The notes under the pieces are model-generated. The model had not been told where the DNA came from. It searched no databases and saw only the letters and a program-made list of their open reading frames with translations. DNA of 64,000 nucleotides from Daphnia pulex. Lineage: Eukaryota > Arthropoda > Branchiopoda > Diplostraca > Daphniidae. The DNA lies in the NCBI RefSeq assembly GCF_021134715.1, contig NC_060024.1, positions 13,566,974-13,630,973 of the forward strand, read 5' to 3'. Position numbers and translations under genes: made by a program. Each line of letters starts with the position of its first letter. Position 1 is the stretch's first letter. Shown here piece after piece: positions 1 to 10,324 of this stretch.

Positions 1-139
1 AATCTCATTTGTGGATTTGTTAAACTTAAATTTTATAAATTACAGGTGTTCTTTTCCTGAGCTCATGCACATGGTGTCTTCTTTCCCTACCGACTGCTTG
101 CTTCAAGGTAGGCGATTTTTTCTTTTTCTTTGTTATTTT

Positions 140-267
140 CGAGAATCTTACCCCACCATTGCAATCGTTCGTTGATTGGTGTTTGAAAGTTCTCGTAGAT
201 GAAAGTGGAATATTCATCCACTGAATGATCTTCGTGTTCATATTGGTCAGATTTTATTCCAACATGT
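140..267 (+). ncRNA. Intronic H/ACA box snoRNA, family A, copy 1
   Basis: The 5' hairpin is closed by CGAGAA (140-145) and TTCTCG (190-195). H box AGATGA is at 197-202. The 3' hairpin is closed by TGGAATA/TATTCCA and followed by the ACA box at 262-264, three nt before the inferred end. This is the full hairpin-hinge-hairpin-tail architecture of a pseudouridylation guide. Copies at 26888 and 28001 keep the stems and boxes. The rRNA or snRNA target is not determined. Confidence 0.85.
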
Positions 268-426
268 TCTTTACTAGTTGTTGAGATGACTAGCCGGTTT
301 GGAGAAATTGATTTTTCACCGTTTATTTCTTTCGTTAGTGCGTTCGTTGGTTCAACGCCTCTGGTTCCGTCGTGTCGGTTTTATTCACTTGCGGCGCTAG
401 GTACGTTTCTTTTTTGCTTATACATT

Positions 427-547
427 TGAGATTAGCACACTTTGCATTCCTGTGAATGCCGAGTTCTATTCATCTCACAAATTATCCTCCGTTTCTAACG
501 CGTCCTTTGTGATCGTAGCGTTGGGCGTTTTGGATTCGGATACATTT
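427..547 (+). ncRNA. Intronic H/ACA box snoRNA, family B, copy 1
   Basis: The 5' hairpin is closed by TGAGAT (427-432) and ATCTCA (472-477). H box AAATTA is at 479-484. The 3' hairpin has TCCG/CGGA at its base, an inner AACGC/GCGTT stem, and an ACA box at 542-544. It ends 46 nt before the acceptor of the next host exon. The second copy is at 28288. The target is unknown. Confidence 0.82.
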
Positions 548-686
548 CGAATAATTTTTATCGTTTACTTATTTGTGTTTACTATTCGTACAGGGTTAAC
601 AAGGAAATTATGCTTTCGGTCAACAGCAGGATCGTTGCGTGCGCACTGTTTCGCTAGGTACGTTTGCGTCAGTAATTGAAGAATTT

Positions 687-794
687 GCACGTTGATAGTC
701 TGGCTTATTCTGAAATATGGGGTAGTTGGAAGAATTAAGTGCTACAGAATATGGAATTTCTGCAGAGCTGGGTGGAAAAATTGCCGCAACAGTT
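687..794 (+). ncRNA. Intronic H/ACA box snoRNA, family C, copy 1
   Basis: The 5' hairpin is closed by GCAC (687-690) and GTGC (739-742). H box ACAGAA is at 744-749 and the ACA box at 789-791. The base of the 3' stem is weaker here (TATGG against CCGCA) than in the copy at 28549, where TATGG/CCATA pairs perfectly. This copy may therefore fold less well. Confidence 0.7.
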
Positions 795-955
795 TTGAGA
801 AATAACTACAATTGTTCATTTGGTTATTAAGTATGTGTCTAAATATTCTCTTATCTCACAGGTCGTTGAGATGATCTTCACGTATCGAATCGTAATGTGT
901 GGCGTCACCGCTTGTTTATTTTTCCAATCGAATAAAAGCAGGGATTCTGATGCAA

Positions 956-1727
956 ATAAATTGTTATTGTCAATTAAATAATGGTTCTTCATTCCGTTAT
1001 TTCATTAAATGGTTGTGCACTAGTTTGTTCATGTTCACGTACTATTGCCATCTCACTTGGTAATTCGAAATAACTACCGAAGTAAGTAATTGTTACTGCG
1101 TGTAGGTATAGCAGCTAAGTATTAGTACAGTTCTTGTCCTATTAAATTGTTAACTCTAAGTGGGTTGAATTTAAACTCAGTGCAGGGAAAATTTAATTTA
1201 CGTACTAGCTAAGTCAGAGATGAATGAAAATTTAACGTCAGTGAAATGTGACCGATAAGGACATGGAATCTGTACGATTTGCAAATTTTTTCTGGAAAGC
1301 TTCGTAAAACGATATTTTTAATTTCAATGAATGGAACTGTTGATTCACTTGATATGTAGTGCTTTGTTGGAGTGTTTTAACGTTGTCATTGGAAGTTACT
1401 AAATAATCCTAATTATGCTGTGGTTTGCCAATGGGATAATTTTTTTAGGCTGTTTAAACAATAGGAAAGTAATTAGTTACTGTTCCTTCAATAGTTCCTG
1501 AAATCTAAACGCTAAAGAAAGTCCGATCCCAACCCTCATTTTAATTTTTAAGTTAAATGTTTGTCATTTATCAAAAGCGGCAACTCGTTTGCGAATGGAT
1601 GAGACAGAAACAAAATCCCGTTGCAGTAATTTATTGCCAATCACCGATGTTAAAAATGTTAGATAATTAGAGTTGAAATTTTAAGACCCCAGTAGATAGA
1701 AAAAAAAACTAGAAATAGTCGTCGACA
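956..1727. other. Intergenic, AT-rich, no gene seen
   Basis: Separates the snoRNA host gene from the first mucin gene. It holds only short ORFs, no splice-linked coding blocks and no repeat shared with other parts of the window. Confidence 0.5.
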
Positions 1728-2507
1728 TTAATAATAAGAATCAGTGACCATAAATTGCATTCTGATCGATGGTTCAACAGTAGGTGTGTCCGTCGGCATG
1801 TCTGTTATCCCATCCGTAGTACATTCACATTCACAAGGTGCATCTGTAAAATTAGGATCAGTAGTGGGATCCACCGTGGGCTCAACCGGAGAAGTAGCGG
1901 TAGGGTCGACTGTTGTTGTAGGAAACACCGTTGTAGTTGTGAAACTAGTTACCGTGTCTGTAAACGTAATCTCTGACGTTGTTGTTTCAGTTATGATAGT
2001 TGTTACGGGGATCGTTAGAGTGGTTGTGGTGGAAGTTAAAGGACGTGTGGTAGAAGTTAGTGTCTTTGTGGTAGGGACGGTTATTGTTGTACTAATTGTG
2101 GTGGCAGGACGCAGGGTTGTAGTAATGAACTTTGTTGTGGGTACTATAGTTGTACTTGTAATGGTGGTCATAGGGCGTTCTGTAAAAGTTGACGTTTTAG
2201 TGGTTGGAATGGTTGTTGTTTCTCTGACTATGAGTGTAGTCAATTTAGTAATTAGGGTTGTTATAGTAGTGGTTAGCGTGGTGGTGGTGCGTACAGTAGT
2301 AACAGCTCTATTCGAAGGAATTGGTGCGATGGGAACATCGCTAAAGCTGGACCGGATTCTAGGTGAATCGACATTGGCAGAAGTAACGACGGCTATCAAA
2401 ACCGCTAAAATAGCCTGTTTTAAATTCAAAAATTGTCACTGTAATGCAGTCTAAACTAACAGTAGCGAAATGGCGATGAATTAAAATTGGCTTACCAGAG
2501 TCTTCAT
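1728..2507 (-). CDS. Secreted Thr-rich mucin-like protein, copy 1 (about 232 aa)
   Basis: Two coding exons. A 12-nt first exon (2507-2496) encodes MKTL, with donor CTG|GTAAGCC; exon 2 runs 2414-1728 after acceptor AAACAG. The junction gives MKTLAILAVLIAVVTSA, a good signal peptide, which an ORF starting in the intron would miss. The mature protein is mostly Thr with Ile/Val/Pro repeats (TTTTxxxPTTK), followed by a Pro/Asp/Glu tail. This suggests a heavily O-glycosylated extracellular mucin or cuticle/gut-lining protein; no family domain is seen. A TATA-like GGATAAAAAA lies near 2595-2604, with an Inr-like TCAGTGC about 30 nt downstream. The C-terminus runs about 11 residues beyond the copy 2 and 3 stops because the stop codon differs. 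Confidence 0.72.
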
Positions 2508-3405
2508 GTTGATTTGCGTAGGATCGTCTTAACTGTGGAACTAGCCTCCTTGTAACTACGAAGTTGCACTGACTCAATCCGCTTAATGTAATGCTTTTTT
2601 ATCCACCCTGGAAGTTCACTAATGTAAAACTCCATCTGAAAAACTCAAAACATATGTCGGCATTTTTCTCTGTCGAGTTTTGTAAAGTGTTAGCGCTCTA
2701 ATGTCAGCTCGTGTTAAGTAACTGCTGGCGAACTGCTCGAGCATGACACGGATTTCCGACAACTGCGTTGAAACACTTAACTCAGCTGCGTTGTTACTTG
2801 TTACTTGTACAAAATACAGAAAATTCAGGCGCTATGAGGGCCACACGTCATTCGTATTTGTTGTTGGATTCAATCCAATTTTTTGAAGCATTTCGTTTTA
2901 GATGAAACTCCTCCCGATTATTCAGTTTTTATTAGCTGAGCGATTATTGCTGCAGTTTCCCTAGTGTATGGAAATTTTTTTGTGTTATGTTATAGCTACT
3001 TATTTGTAGTTTTTATGTTTTTATAACCCAGAAAACTTCCTGTAGAGCGTCTAACCGACTGTTTATTCTTTAAAGAATTTTGCTAGTAATTTTATAATTC
3101 CCGAATGAAAGAAACTGCGACTTACGCAAGATTCTTTAATTCAAAACTCAAAAGAAATAGATATTTAGGATTCAGCTTATAGGAAGGTGGTAACATTAGA
3201 AGCGCAGACATTTGGTTTACTTTTTAAATGTTGGCAAATCGAATAGAATATAATGTTTATTACCGACCACCCAAAAATTCTTAGTGAAACATCGTCAAGG
3301 AAAAATGACTTAATTGAAAATGTAATATGGTACCGTTAAAACCCCAAAATGTAGAAAATAATAAAAACACGACTAATAGTAGGAATCGGTGATCATAAAT
3401 TGCAT
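2508..3405. repeat. Spacer of tandem duplication unit 1 (mucin array)
   Basis: The spacer upstream of mucin copy 1 is highly similar to 4252-5105 upstream of copy 2. Shared blocks include the promoter region, a segment rich in CTCGAGCATGACACG and the AT-rich stretch before the next stop codon. The duplicated unit is about 1.7 kb and includes gene plus spacer. No separate gene is seen here. Confidence 0.7.
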
Positions 3406-4251
3406 TCACATCGATGGTTGAACAGTAGGGGTGTCCGTTGGTGCGTCTGTTATCCCATCCGTAATACAAGAAGTACAAGGCGCATCTGTAAAATTAGGAT
3501 CAGTAGTGGGATCCACCGTGGGCTCAACCGGAGAAGTAGTGGTAGGATTGATTGTTGTTGTTGATGTCGGAAACACCGTTGTAGTTGTGAAAGTAGTTGC
3601 CGTGTCCGTAAACGTAATCTCTGACGTTGTTGTTTCAGTTATGATAGTTGTTACGGGGAACGTTAGAGTGGTTGTGGTGGAAGTTAAAGGACGTGTGGTA
3701 GAAGTTATTGTCTTTGTGGTAGGGATGATTGTTGTTGTACTAATGGTGGTGGAAGGACGCAGGGTTATAGTAGTGAACTTAGTCGTAGGTATTACAGTTG
3801 TACTAGTAATTGTAGTCGAAGGACGCTCGGTTACAGTGCTGAACTTTGTTGTGGGTATTACAGTTGTACTAATAATTGTGGTCATAGGGCGGGTTGTAAT
3901 AATTGACGTAATTGTGGTTGGAATGGTGGTCGTTTGTTTGATTATAAGTGTAGTCAATTTAGTAATAAGGGATGTTACTGTAGTAGTTAGCGTGGTGGTG
4001 GCGCGTATAGTAGTAACGGCTCTATTCGAAGAAATCGGTGCGATGGGAACATCGCTAAAGCTGGACCGGATTCTAGGTGAATCGATATTGGCAGAAGTAA
4101 CGACGGCTATCAAAACCGCTAAAATAGCCTGTTTTAAATTCAAAAATTGCCATTGCAATGCGAAAAGAAATTAATTTCTAATAAAATCACTTAGTGAAAT
4201 AAAAAGTAGCGAAATGGCGACGAATTAAAATTGGCTTACCAGAGTCTTCAT
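3406..4251 (-). CDS. Secreted Thr-rich mucin-like protein, copy 2 (about 244 aa)
   Basis: Same gene structure as copy 1: exon 1 at 4251-4240 encodes MKTL and exon 2 runs 4128-3406. The signal peptide MKTLAILAVLIAVVTSA is identical. The body is Thr-rich with one more repeat block than copy 1, ending in a TDAPTDTPTVQPSM tail. Coding sequence, intron and about 0.8 kb of flank align with copy 1, so this is a tandem segmental duplicate. The conserved flank holds a TATA-like GGATAAAAAG. The function is inferred only from composition: secreted and probably O-glycosylated. Confidence 0.72.
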
Positions 4252-5105
4252 GTTGATTTGCGTAGGATCGTCTTAGCTGTGGATCTAGCCTCTTCGTAAC
4301 TGGGAAATTGCACTGACTCAGTCCATGAAATGTAAGGCCTTTTTATCCATCCTGAAAGTTCACTAATGCTATGAAAACTCCATTCGAAAAACTGTTACCA
4401 TATGTGGACATTGCTATTCAAAATTTTGTATAATGTTAGCGCTCTAATGTCAGCTCGTGTTAAGTAACTGCTGGCGAACTGCTCGAGCATGACACGGATT
4501 TCCGACAACTGCGTTGAAACACTTATAACTCAGCTGCGTTGTTACTTGTACAAAATACAGAAAATGCAGGCGCTATGGAGGCCGCACGTCATTCGTATTT
4601 GTTGCTGGATTCAATCCAATTTTTCCAAGCATTTCGTTTTAGATGGAACTCTTCGCGATTATTCAGTTTTTATTAGCTGAGCGATTATTGTTGCAATTTC
4701 CCGAGGTTATATCACAGAAAAGATCTTGTAGAGCGCCTAACCGATTGTTTATTCGTTTAAGAATTTCGCTAGTAATTTTATATGAAAGAACTGCGACTTA
4801 TACACAAGATTCTTTAATTCAAAAGAAATAGTCTATAAGGATTCAGCTTATAGGAAGGTGGTAACATTAGAAGCGCAGACATTTGGTTTACTTTTTAAAT
4901 GTTGGCAAATCGAATTAGACAGGATTATTGAGTAGAAATCGAATAGAATATAATGTTTATTACCAACCACCCAAAAATTTCCAGTGAAACATCGTCAAGG
5001 CAAAATGACTTAATTGAAAATGTTATGTGGTACCGTTAAAACCCCAAAATGTAGAAAATAATAAAAACACGACTAATAGTAGGAATCGGTGACCATAAAT
5101 TGCAT
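4252..5105. repeat. Spacer of tandem duplication unit 2 (mucin array)
   Basis: Second copy of the inter-mucin spacer, with small indels relative to 2508-3405. It carries the promoter of mucin copy 2 and the 3' flank of copy 3. No independent coding region is supported. Confidence 0.7.
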
Positions 5106-5815
5106 TCACATCGATGGTTGAACAGGGGGAATGTCCGTAGGTATGTCCGTTGGAACATCCGTTGGCGCATCTGTAATATTAGGATCAGTAATAGGATCCA
5201 CCGTGGGTTCTACCGAAGTAATGGCTGTGGGATCGACTGTAATTGTTGTTGTTGTAGGAATCACCATCGTAGTTGTGAATGTTGTCGTCGAAAAACTAGT
5301 GATTGTTTCAGTAACTGTAGTCTTCGGTCGGGTTGTAGATGTAACAGTCAAAGTGGTAGGAATCGTTTTTGTGCTATCATCAGGTTTATATCAAGAATAT
5401 TCGTGTGAAATTGGTTGATTAACGGTATGATGTAGTGCAGTTACGGTACTACCTAGTTGTTGTGACCACAGGACGGGTTGTAGAAGTAATAATGGTCGTG
5501 GATCCGGGTAAAGTTTTGGTGATGGTGATCGTCTTGTGGACCGTGGTAAAAGCGAGTTTGGTCACAGTTAACGTTTTTGTGCTAGTGGACGTAGTTGTCT
5601 TAGTAGACGAAGCAGGGAAGAGATTAAAAGGATTCACAATAGGAAAAAACTTGCTGGGAATGGTGCTGGGTTGAATTTTAGATGATTCAATGTTGGCTGC
5701 CGAAATACTGGCCACCATCAAAAATAAAATCGCCTATTTTCAGTCAATGTGAATTTAATGAGGCTTTTATACGTTTAAATGCATGAAAGCAAAATTTGAT
5801 TACCAGAGACTTCAT
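5106..5815 (-). CDS. Secreted Thr-rich mucin-like protein, copy 3 (about 186 aa)
   Basis: Most diverged member of the tandem trio. Three coding exons are inferred: 5815-5804 (MKSL), 5733-5453 and 5373-5106. The 79-nt intron between exons 2 and 3 (GTAGTACC...GATAG) contains stop codons but joins the two Thr-rich blocks in frame. Splicing gives the signal peptide MKSLAILFLMVASISAA. The second half has TTTxxxPTTTT blocks and the shared tail TDAPTDVPTDIP. Copies 1 and 2 have no intron at this position. A frameshifted gene is the alternative, but both splice sites are canonical. Confidence 0.62.
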
Positions 5816-6727
5816 GATGACTTGATTCTACGAAGACTTAAAAAGGAGCTAAGTGGTTGTTTATTCTAAATTTTACTTGTGACTCTCTCTGCAAGTGTCG
5901 GGTCTTTTTATGCAGTTCAGACGAGCACAAGTGTATTTTGAAAACAAATTTGCAATTTTTAAATAAAATAAAAAAAGGTGTTTCATTTTTAAAAATGTGG
6001 TGTCGTAAACAGACGAACGAGCTGCGCAGTGCTCAGTAGTCATCGCACATGTATTTTTCATCGTCGTGGCCCTGAGTACGTGGACAAAAAAAACGTAAGT
6101 GCAATTTTGTGTTGCTGGTCGGTGAGGTGTGCGTTCAATAGCGTCATAGCTAAACACCCGACATCCGGTTAGTCCAATGCGACGAACCCGATAATATCTG
6201 TTGCTTATCTAAAACGTTTTGGAGAAAGCCGCTTTCAATTAATCGCTTGCACAAAGTTTTTTTTTCTTTTCTTCTTTCGATAACACCTGTGAGGCATTTA
6301 TACTGAAACAGGGCGAGTTGAAAGACCCAAGTCGAGCCAACATCTTTTTTGAATGACGTACGCACTGCGCACTTGCCACACTTGCGTGTGTCGATCCAGC
6401 ATTACATTGCAACAAAATTTTTTTTAAATCAAGTTACCGTAGTTTCTCGTATTTCTCATTGAACTAGGTAGCTTTATATGAACAATAATTAGGTGAATAC
6501 GACTGGCTTATTTCCATTTTCCAATTCTCTTGACATTGTGACGACCACGTTGTCACAGCCACTCTTTTATACAGTTATAATTTTTTGCACAACTGGAGAC
6601 AATAATTCTGCTACAAGACGGAAAATTTTACTTAAAAATACCAGAAAGGTGTATATTCGAACTACAAAAATAGGACACGATATTGTTCAGATACAGCGAT
6701 TAGTCAAATGGCAACGGAGGTTTACAG
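5816..6727. other. Intergenic, upstream of mucin copy 3, no gene seen
   Basis: Contains the probable promoter of mucin copy 3 (TATA-like GCATAAAAAG near 5903-5912) and the 3' flank of the 3CxxC gene. ORFs here are short and unlinked. Confidence 0.5.
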
Positions 6728-7877
6728 TCAAATAGAAAAAGATTGAGAAGTTAAACAAAATCCATATTGACAAGCTTGGCAACGAGTAGCATCATGGTGA
6801 ACCGATGAACGGTAGCTGATGGGCTTGCTGCTCTGGAAACGAACACTCAGGGGCTGATCATTCATCTTCCTTCCTCCGTAATAAGCAGCGATGACTTGGC
6901 CTGAAAGGAATCTGATGGCATTTTCGATTTCATCGGGATACCACAGCGGAGGCAGGAATTCAGACTAAAAACATTTGACACGAATTAGCGAAAATTTCAT
7001 TGAAACAATAGAAAAGTAAAGTTACCTCATCGACTGAGACTGAAGGGTTGCAGGAACTGCATTTCTGTCCAAACAATTTGAACAAAACTTCAGAGAAGAT
7101 CTCTTCGCCTTGTCGTCGGATGCGGAACCAAAAGGCCACTCGACCCTTCATCGATGTCCATCCTCGCTTGCACTGAAACAACAAAACAACAATTCAATCA
7201 GTCACAATCACCACAAGTTGGAAATTCAATTCAATTTACCTTGCACTGGAATCGAACTTTGGCCAAGTAAGAAATGGAGTGCCATGGCCACTCGACGGAA
7301 AGCGGAGGAAGTTGCGTCGGTTCCAGTGTCCACAGATGTCCGTGCCCGGTCAGAAAAGGACGGAAGAACCAGCAAAAGGCGCTCTGCCAAAATGTTTCCA
7401 ATCCACTACAAACAAACACAGAAATTCAATAACACGGTGGAAAACAAACAGAGACAAATTAAAATCTTACTAAGGCATCGGGTTCCATCCAGGAAGAGCA
7501 ACAGGTGCCGGAGATGGAGGAGGTAGCGACCACTTGATGAGTAGATGCTTAGACTGGACAGGGCTGACTTGTTGAGCCGGTGCTTCATTGATGGGCAGGT
7601 AACACGGAACCAAAAGATGAATAGGCACGAACTCTACACAGAAAAGCGGAAGCAAAATTCCAACTTGAGGGAGAACCGGTTCACTCGGAATCTCCGAGGA
7701 AGAGACGGAGAATCCACTGTCGGACGAATTCTCGCAATCGACATCTGTCAATTGAAACAAACAAAGTGTTAAAAACAATTTTTTTACAGATTGCATCAAA
7801 TCAAAAGAAAATGGAAACAGTCAAAAGCAAAAGTGAAAATTACCCGAGTACTCGATGGAACAGTTGTCAAGAGACAT
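6728..7877 (-). CDS. 3CxxC-type zinc-binding domain protein (RTP-like), 285 aa
   Basis: Five exons: 7877-7844, 7744-7471, 7405-7240, 7172-7026 and 6964-6728; all junctions keep frame. The N-terminal half is Ser/Pro-rich (about residues 10-100) and lacks known domains. The C-terminal half matches the zf-3CxxC domain of receptor-transporting proteins: a KVRFQCKCKRGWTSMKGRV segment, then FGQKCSSC, and a final HDATRCQACQYGFC, giving three CxxC-type cysteine pairs. Vertebrate RTPs help odorant receptors reach the surface and RTP4 is antiviral; the role in an invertebrate is unknown. There is no C-terminal membrane helix, unlike vertebrate RTPs, so a soluble zinc protein is more likely. The start was chosen because it is the first ATG downstream of a TATA box at 7968-7977. 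Confidence 0.8.
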
Positions 7878-7967
7878 GATGGTGCGCTGAAAAGCTGGAG
7901 AAGTTATTTCGAGGAGTTGATGAGACAACAGGAAAGAACTGAATGATTTGAACTGCTGAAATGTTGG

Positions 7968-7977
7968 CTTATATAAG
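7968..7977 (-). promoter_or_regulatory. TATA box of the 3CxxC gene
   Basis: CTTATATAAG, with an Inr-like TTCAGTTC about 30 nt downstream (near 7937-7944) and the start codon at 7877. About 55 bp further upstream lies GGGAAGGTTCCC (near 8030-8041), which has the GAAnnTTC inverted arrangement of a two-unit heat-shock element. Confidence 0.6.
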
Positions 7978-8574
7978 AGGAGACCCAGAGCGTCAAGAAC
8001 CAATCGGAAGGTGTCGGACACATGACACGGGGAAGGTTCCCGTCTCTTCCGCAAAAATTTCACCCCTTCAACTGGGAACCCGCAAACAAGCGCGTTACGT
8101 CAAACGGCAGCCCGCACAGTCCCATTGGGACTTGGTGGAGAAAAGTGCAGCAAGGACAGGTGGGGAGAGGCACTCCGACCGAGGTCCTACCTGCCACGGC
8201 TCCATCATAACTTTACCGAAAAAAGAAAAGCGGCAGTTCCAGGAATTCGGAATTGAAAAACTTTTTCTTTCTTCCTAGAACGTTGAGGTAACTTTTGTTT
8301 ACGGGTGTGTAACAATCCAAAACTTTACTAAATTTGTTTCTCGATTTTTGTAGGTTGAAGAAGAAAAGTTTCGTTAGAGATAGACACTGAGAAGTCAAAT
8401 GTTTTAACACAAATGATTTTATTCAAGGTCTCTATCTTTACATTAACAGAGCATCTTGAAATTCAGTTGGGAAACGGTTTAAATAATTTATATGATTAAC
8501 AATTTAATAAATAATAGGGTGAGAATTGGTCATTTGGTCAAATCAGATCAGTGTAACAATTGAGGTACCGGTAT
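7978..8574. other. Intergenic between the 3CxxC gene and the carboxypeptidase gene
   Basis: Upstream region of the 3CxxC gene and the 3' flank of the carboxypeptidase gene. ORFs near 7961-8278 are short, unspliced and without recognisable domains. Confidence 0.5.
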
Positions 8575-10324
8575 TTATTTAACAACCACAGTGAGAGTGG
8601 ATACTTTGTCAGCGAAAACATCCATAGCCCGGAAGAAGTCTTGGCTCACCGGTATAATGTTTGAGGCAGGTAAGACAAATCCTCTAATTGGAAGCTCGAC
8701 GGAGTAGACGTATTCGATTCCAATAGATGCGGCCCAATCTGCCGAGTTACCTGTTCAAGTTAAAATTCACAAAATTTTATTTCTTTTAGCAACGAAGTTC
8801 AAGGTTATTGTATGTACCTGAAGCACGGTAGAGAAGATCGACCTTGTTTCCAACTTTGTAATTAAATAGCTTGAATTTACAAGCGGCATTCTGGGCCAGT
8901 GCCAACATTTCGTCGAAATTGTGTGGTACAATTCGATCGTAACCCCAAGGAAGCATAATCTTCTGACCAGAGCTGTGAAGACTTAGGTAAAGCTGTTGCC
9001 AAAGAAAAGGTTAGTTTTTAGTGATGACACTAAGGAACAAAATGTTATACTTTGGTTTTATAGGAAATACTGCTGATGAAATTTGCATAGGCGAGAGTCT
9101 CTGGCTCGGAAAAGGCTTTAGGTCCCTTGTATACTTGAGAGCACGGATTACTGCTTGAGCCTGCACCACCCCACTATAGATCATTATGGATACAATGAAT
9201 TAATTGAATTAAGACATTAAAACAGCAGTAAAAACCAATGACTGACCTTAAAGTCAAAATTACGATTAGGATCAACACCTTGACACCTTCCTGATTCCAC
9301 TTGCGATGGTGAACGAGTTTTTCGCCATAGTCGACTGCTCACATGTGAGTACTCATAACCTTGAATGTAATGTCAAAATATTATAACTATATTTATTTAA
9401 TATTTTGTTTCATAGGAAAGAACGTTTACCATCAGGATTCACAACGGGCATAATGTACCAGTCGACATTTTGCAAGAGTTTCAAGTTTGCCGGATCTTCA
9501 ACGAGCTGTTGAATAATGTAAGTCACCACCGCAGGTGAGATCCATTCTCGAGCGTGAAATGCTTGAAACAATAGAGAGCGTTACTTGTCAAAATCAAACC
9601 TTTTGTAATTGATTTTAATCAGTGGCCTTACTTCCATCGATCCAAATTGCAGGTGTGTGGGCAGAAGTCGAATTGGAGATGTGAACAACGTAGAGCGGCC
9701 GTCCTTCGTACGAGGTACCGATATTAATCAACTCGACATGACACGGGTAAGTGTCGGCCAAGTATTTGAGGTAGACGTAAATATCGTCCAGTCGGTGGTA
9801 CCTGGTCCAGTCCATTTGGTGAGCTAAACAATTTCAATACCGTTACGCGCACTCTTGATTAAGATATCAGCACAATTGTTAGGTACCTGCATTACGATTG
9901 GTGGCACTGGCGTTGACGATGGGATTCTCGTTTTTAATTGCCTTCTGCAAGTCCAGGATTTCAATGTCGTAGGGCAGTTTAGCTTCTTTCAACTTTTGTC
10001 TGACTTCTTTTTGTACGCGGGGTGGTACCATGATATCCACCGGATCGTCCAATTCCTTGGTCTCTTTCCATATCTCAAGTTCTGCGTTTTCAATCCAATT
10101 TAACTTGCGACTTAATCATTTAAATATCGCTAGACTTTACTGTAGTTTTTGATGATCTTGAAAAGGGCAGTTTGTTCGCTTTGTGAATGAGGCGTGATTG
10201 ACCAAATCTGGAATCCGGAATACGAAGTGGCAGTGTTCCGTGTTGCTTTGCATTGTCCGGTTGGAGCGGCGTGACAGGCAAAGAAAACCCAATTCACGGC
10301 GAATAAAGCAAACAACAACGACAT
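8575..10324 (-). CDS. Secreted zinc metallocarboxypeptidase (M14A, A-type), 429 aa zymogen
   Basis: Eight exons: 10324-10141, 10081-9887, 9823-9632, 9561-9430, 9359-9247, 9173-9051, 8992-8818 and 8750-8575; all phases agree. Order: signal peptide [20 protein letters not shown], propeptide fold to about residue 110, catalytic domain. Catalytic features are intact: HAREW (zinc His and Glu), SRLWRKTRS (Arg127 equivalent), PNRN (Asn144/Arg145), SLHS (third zinc His), LLYRASG (Tyr248 equivalent) and SVELP (Glu270 equivalent). The residue aligned with position 255, which sets P1' preference, is Ala rather than Asp, so aromatic/aliphatic C-terminal residues are the likely substrates. Probably a digestive enzyme secreted into the gut and activated by trypsin. 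Start is the ATG at 10324; an upstream in-frame TTG extension was not used. Confidence 0.93.

Larger units (their letters stand above)
46..955 (+). ncRNA. snoRNA host gene, left copy (partial, 5' end outside window)
   Basis: A chain of short exons without a conserved reading frame, separated by introns that each carry one snoRNA. Exons read from splice sites are 46-107, 339-400, 594-657 and 862 to about 955, with AG acceptors and donors such as CAAG|GTAGGC and CTAG|GTACGT. A poly(A) signal AATAAA lies at 931-936. Exons and introns are closely similar to 27.9-28.8 kb, so this is a paralogous copy. The snoRNAs end 46-71 nt before the next acceptor, the usual spacing for splicing-dependent snoRNA release. 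The host transcript probably serves only as a carrier of snoRNAs, as in UHG/GAS5-type genes. The first exons lie left of the window. Confidence 0.75.

Noticed and set aside
1744-4174. Long plus-strand Val-rich ORFs over the mucin genes
   Set aside because: They are complements of Thr codons on the minus strand; they lack a signal peptide and family, and the minus-strand genes have clean splice sites.
8022-8050. NF-kB site upstream of the 3CxxC gene
   Set aside because: GGGAAGGTTCCC lacks the kB consensus spacing; it fits a two-unit heat-shock element better, and even that is weak with no third unit.
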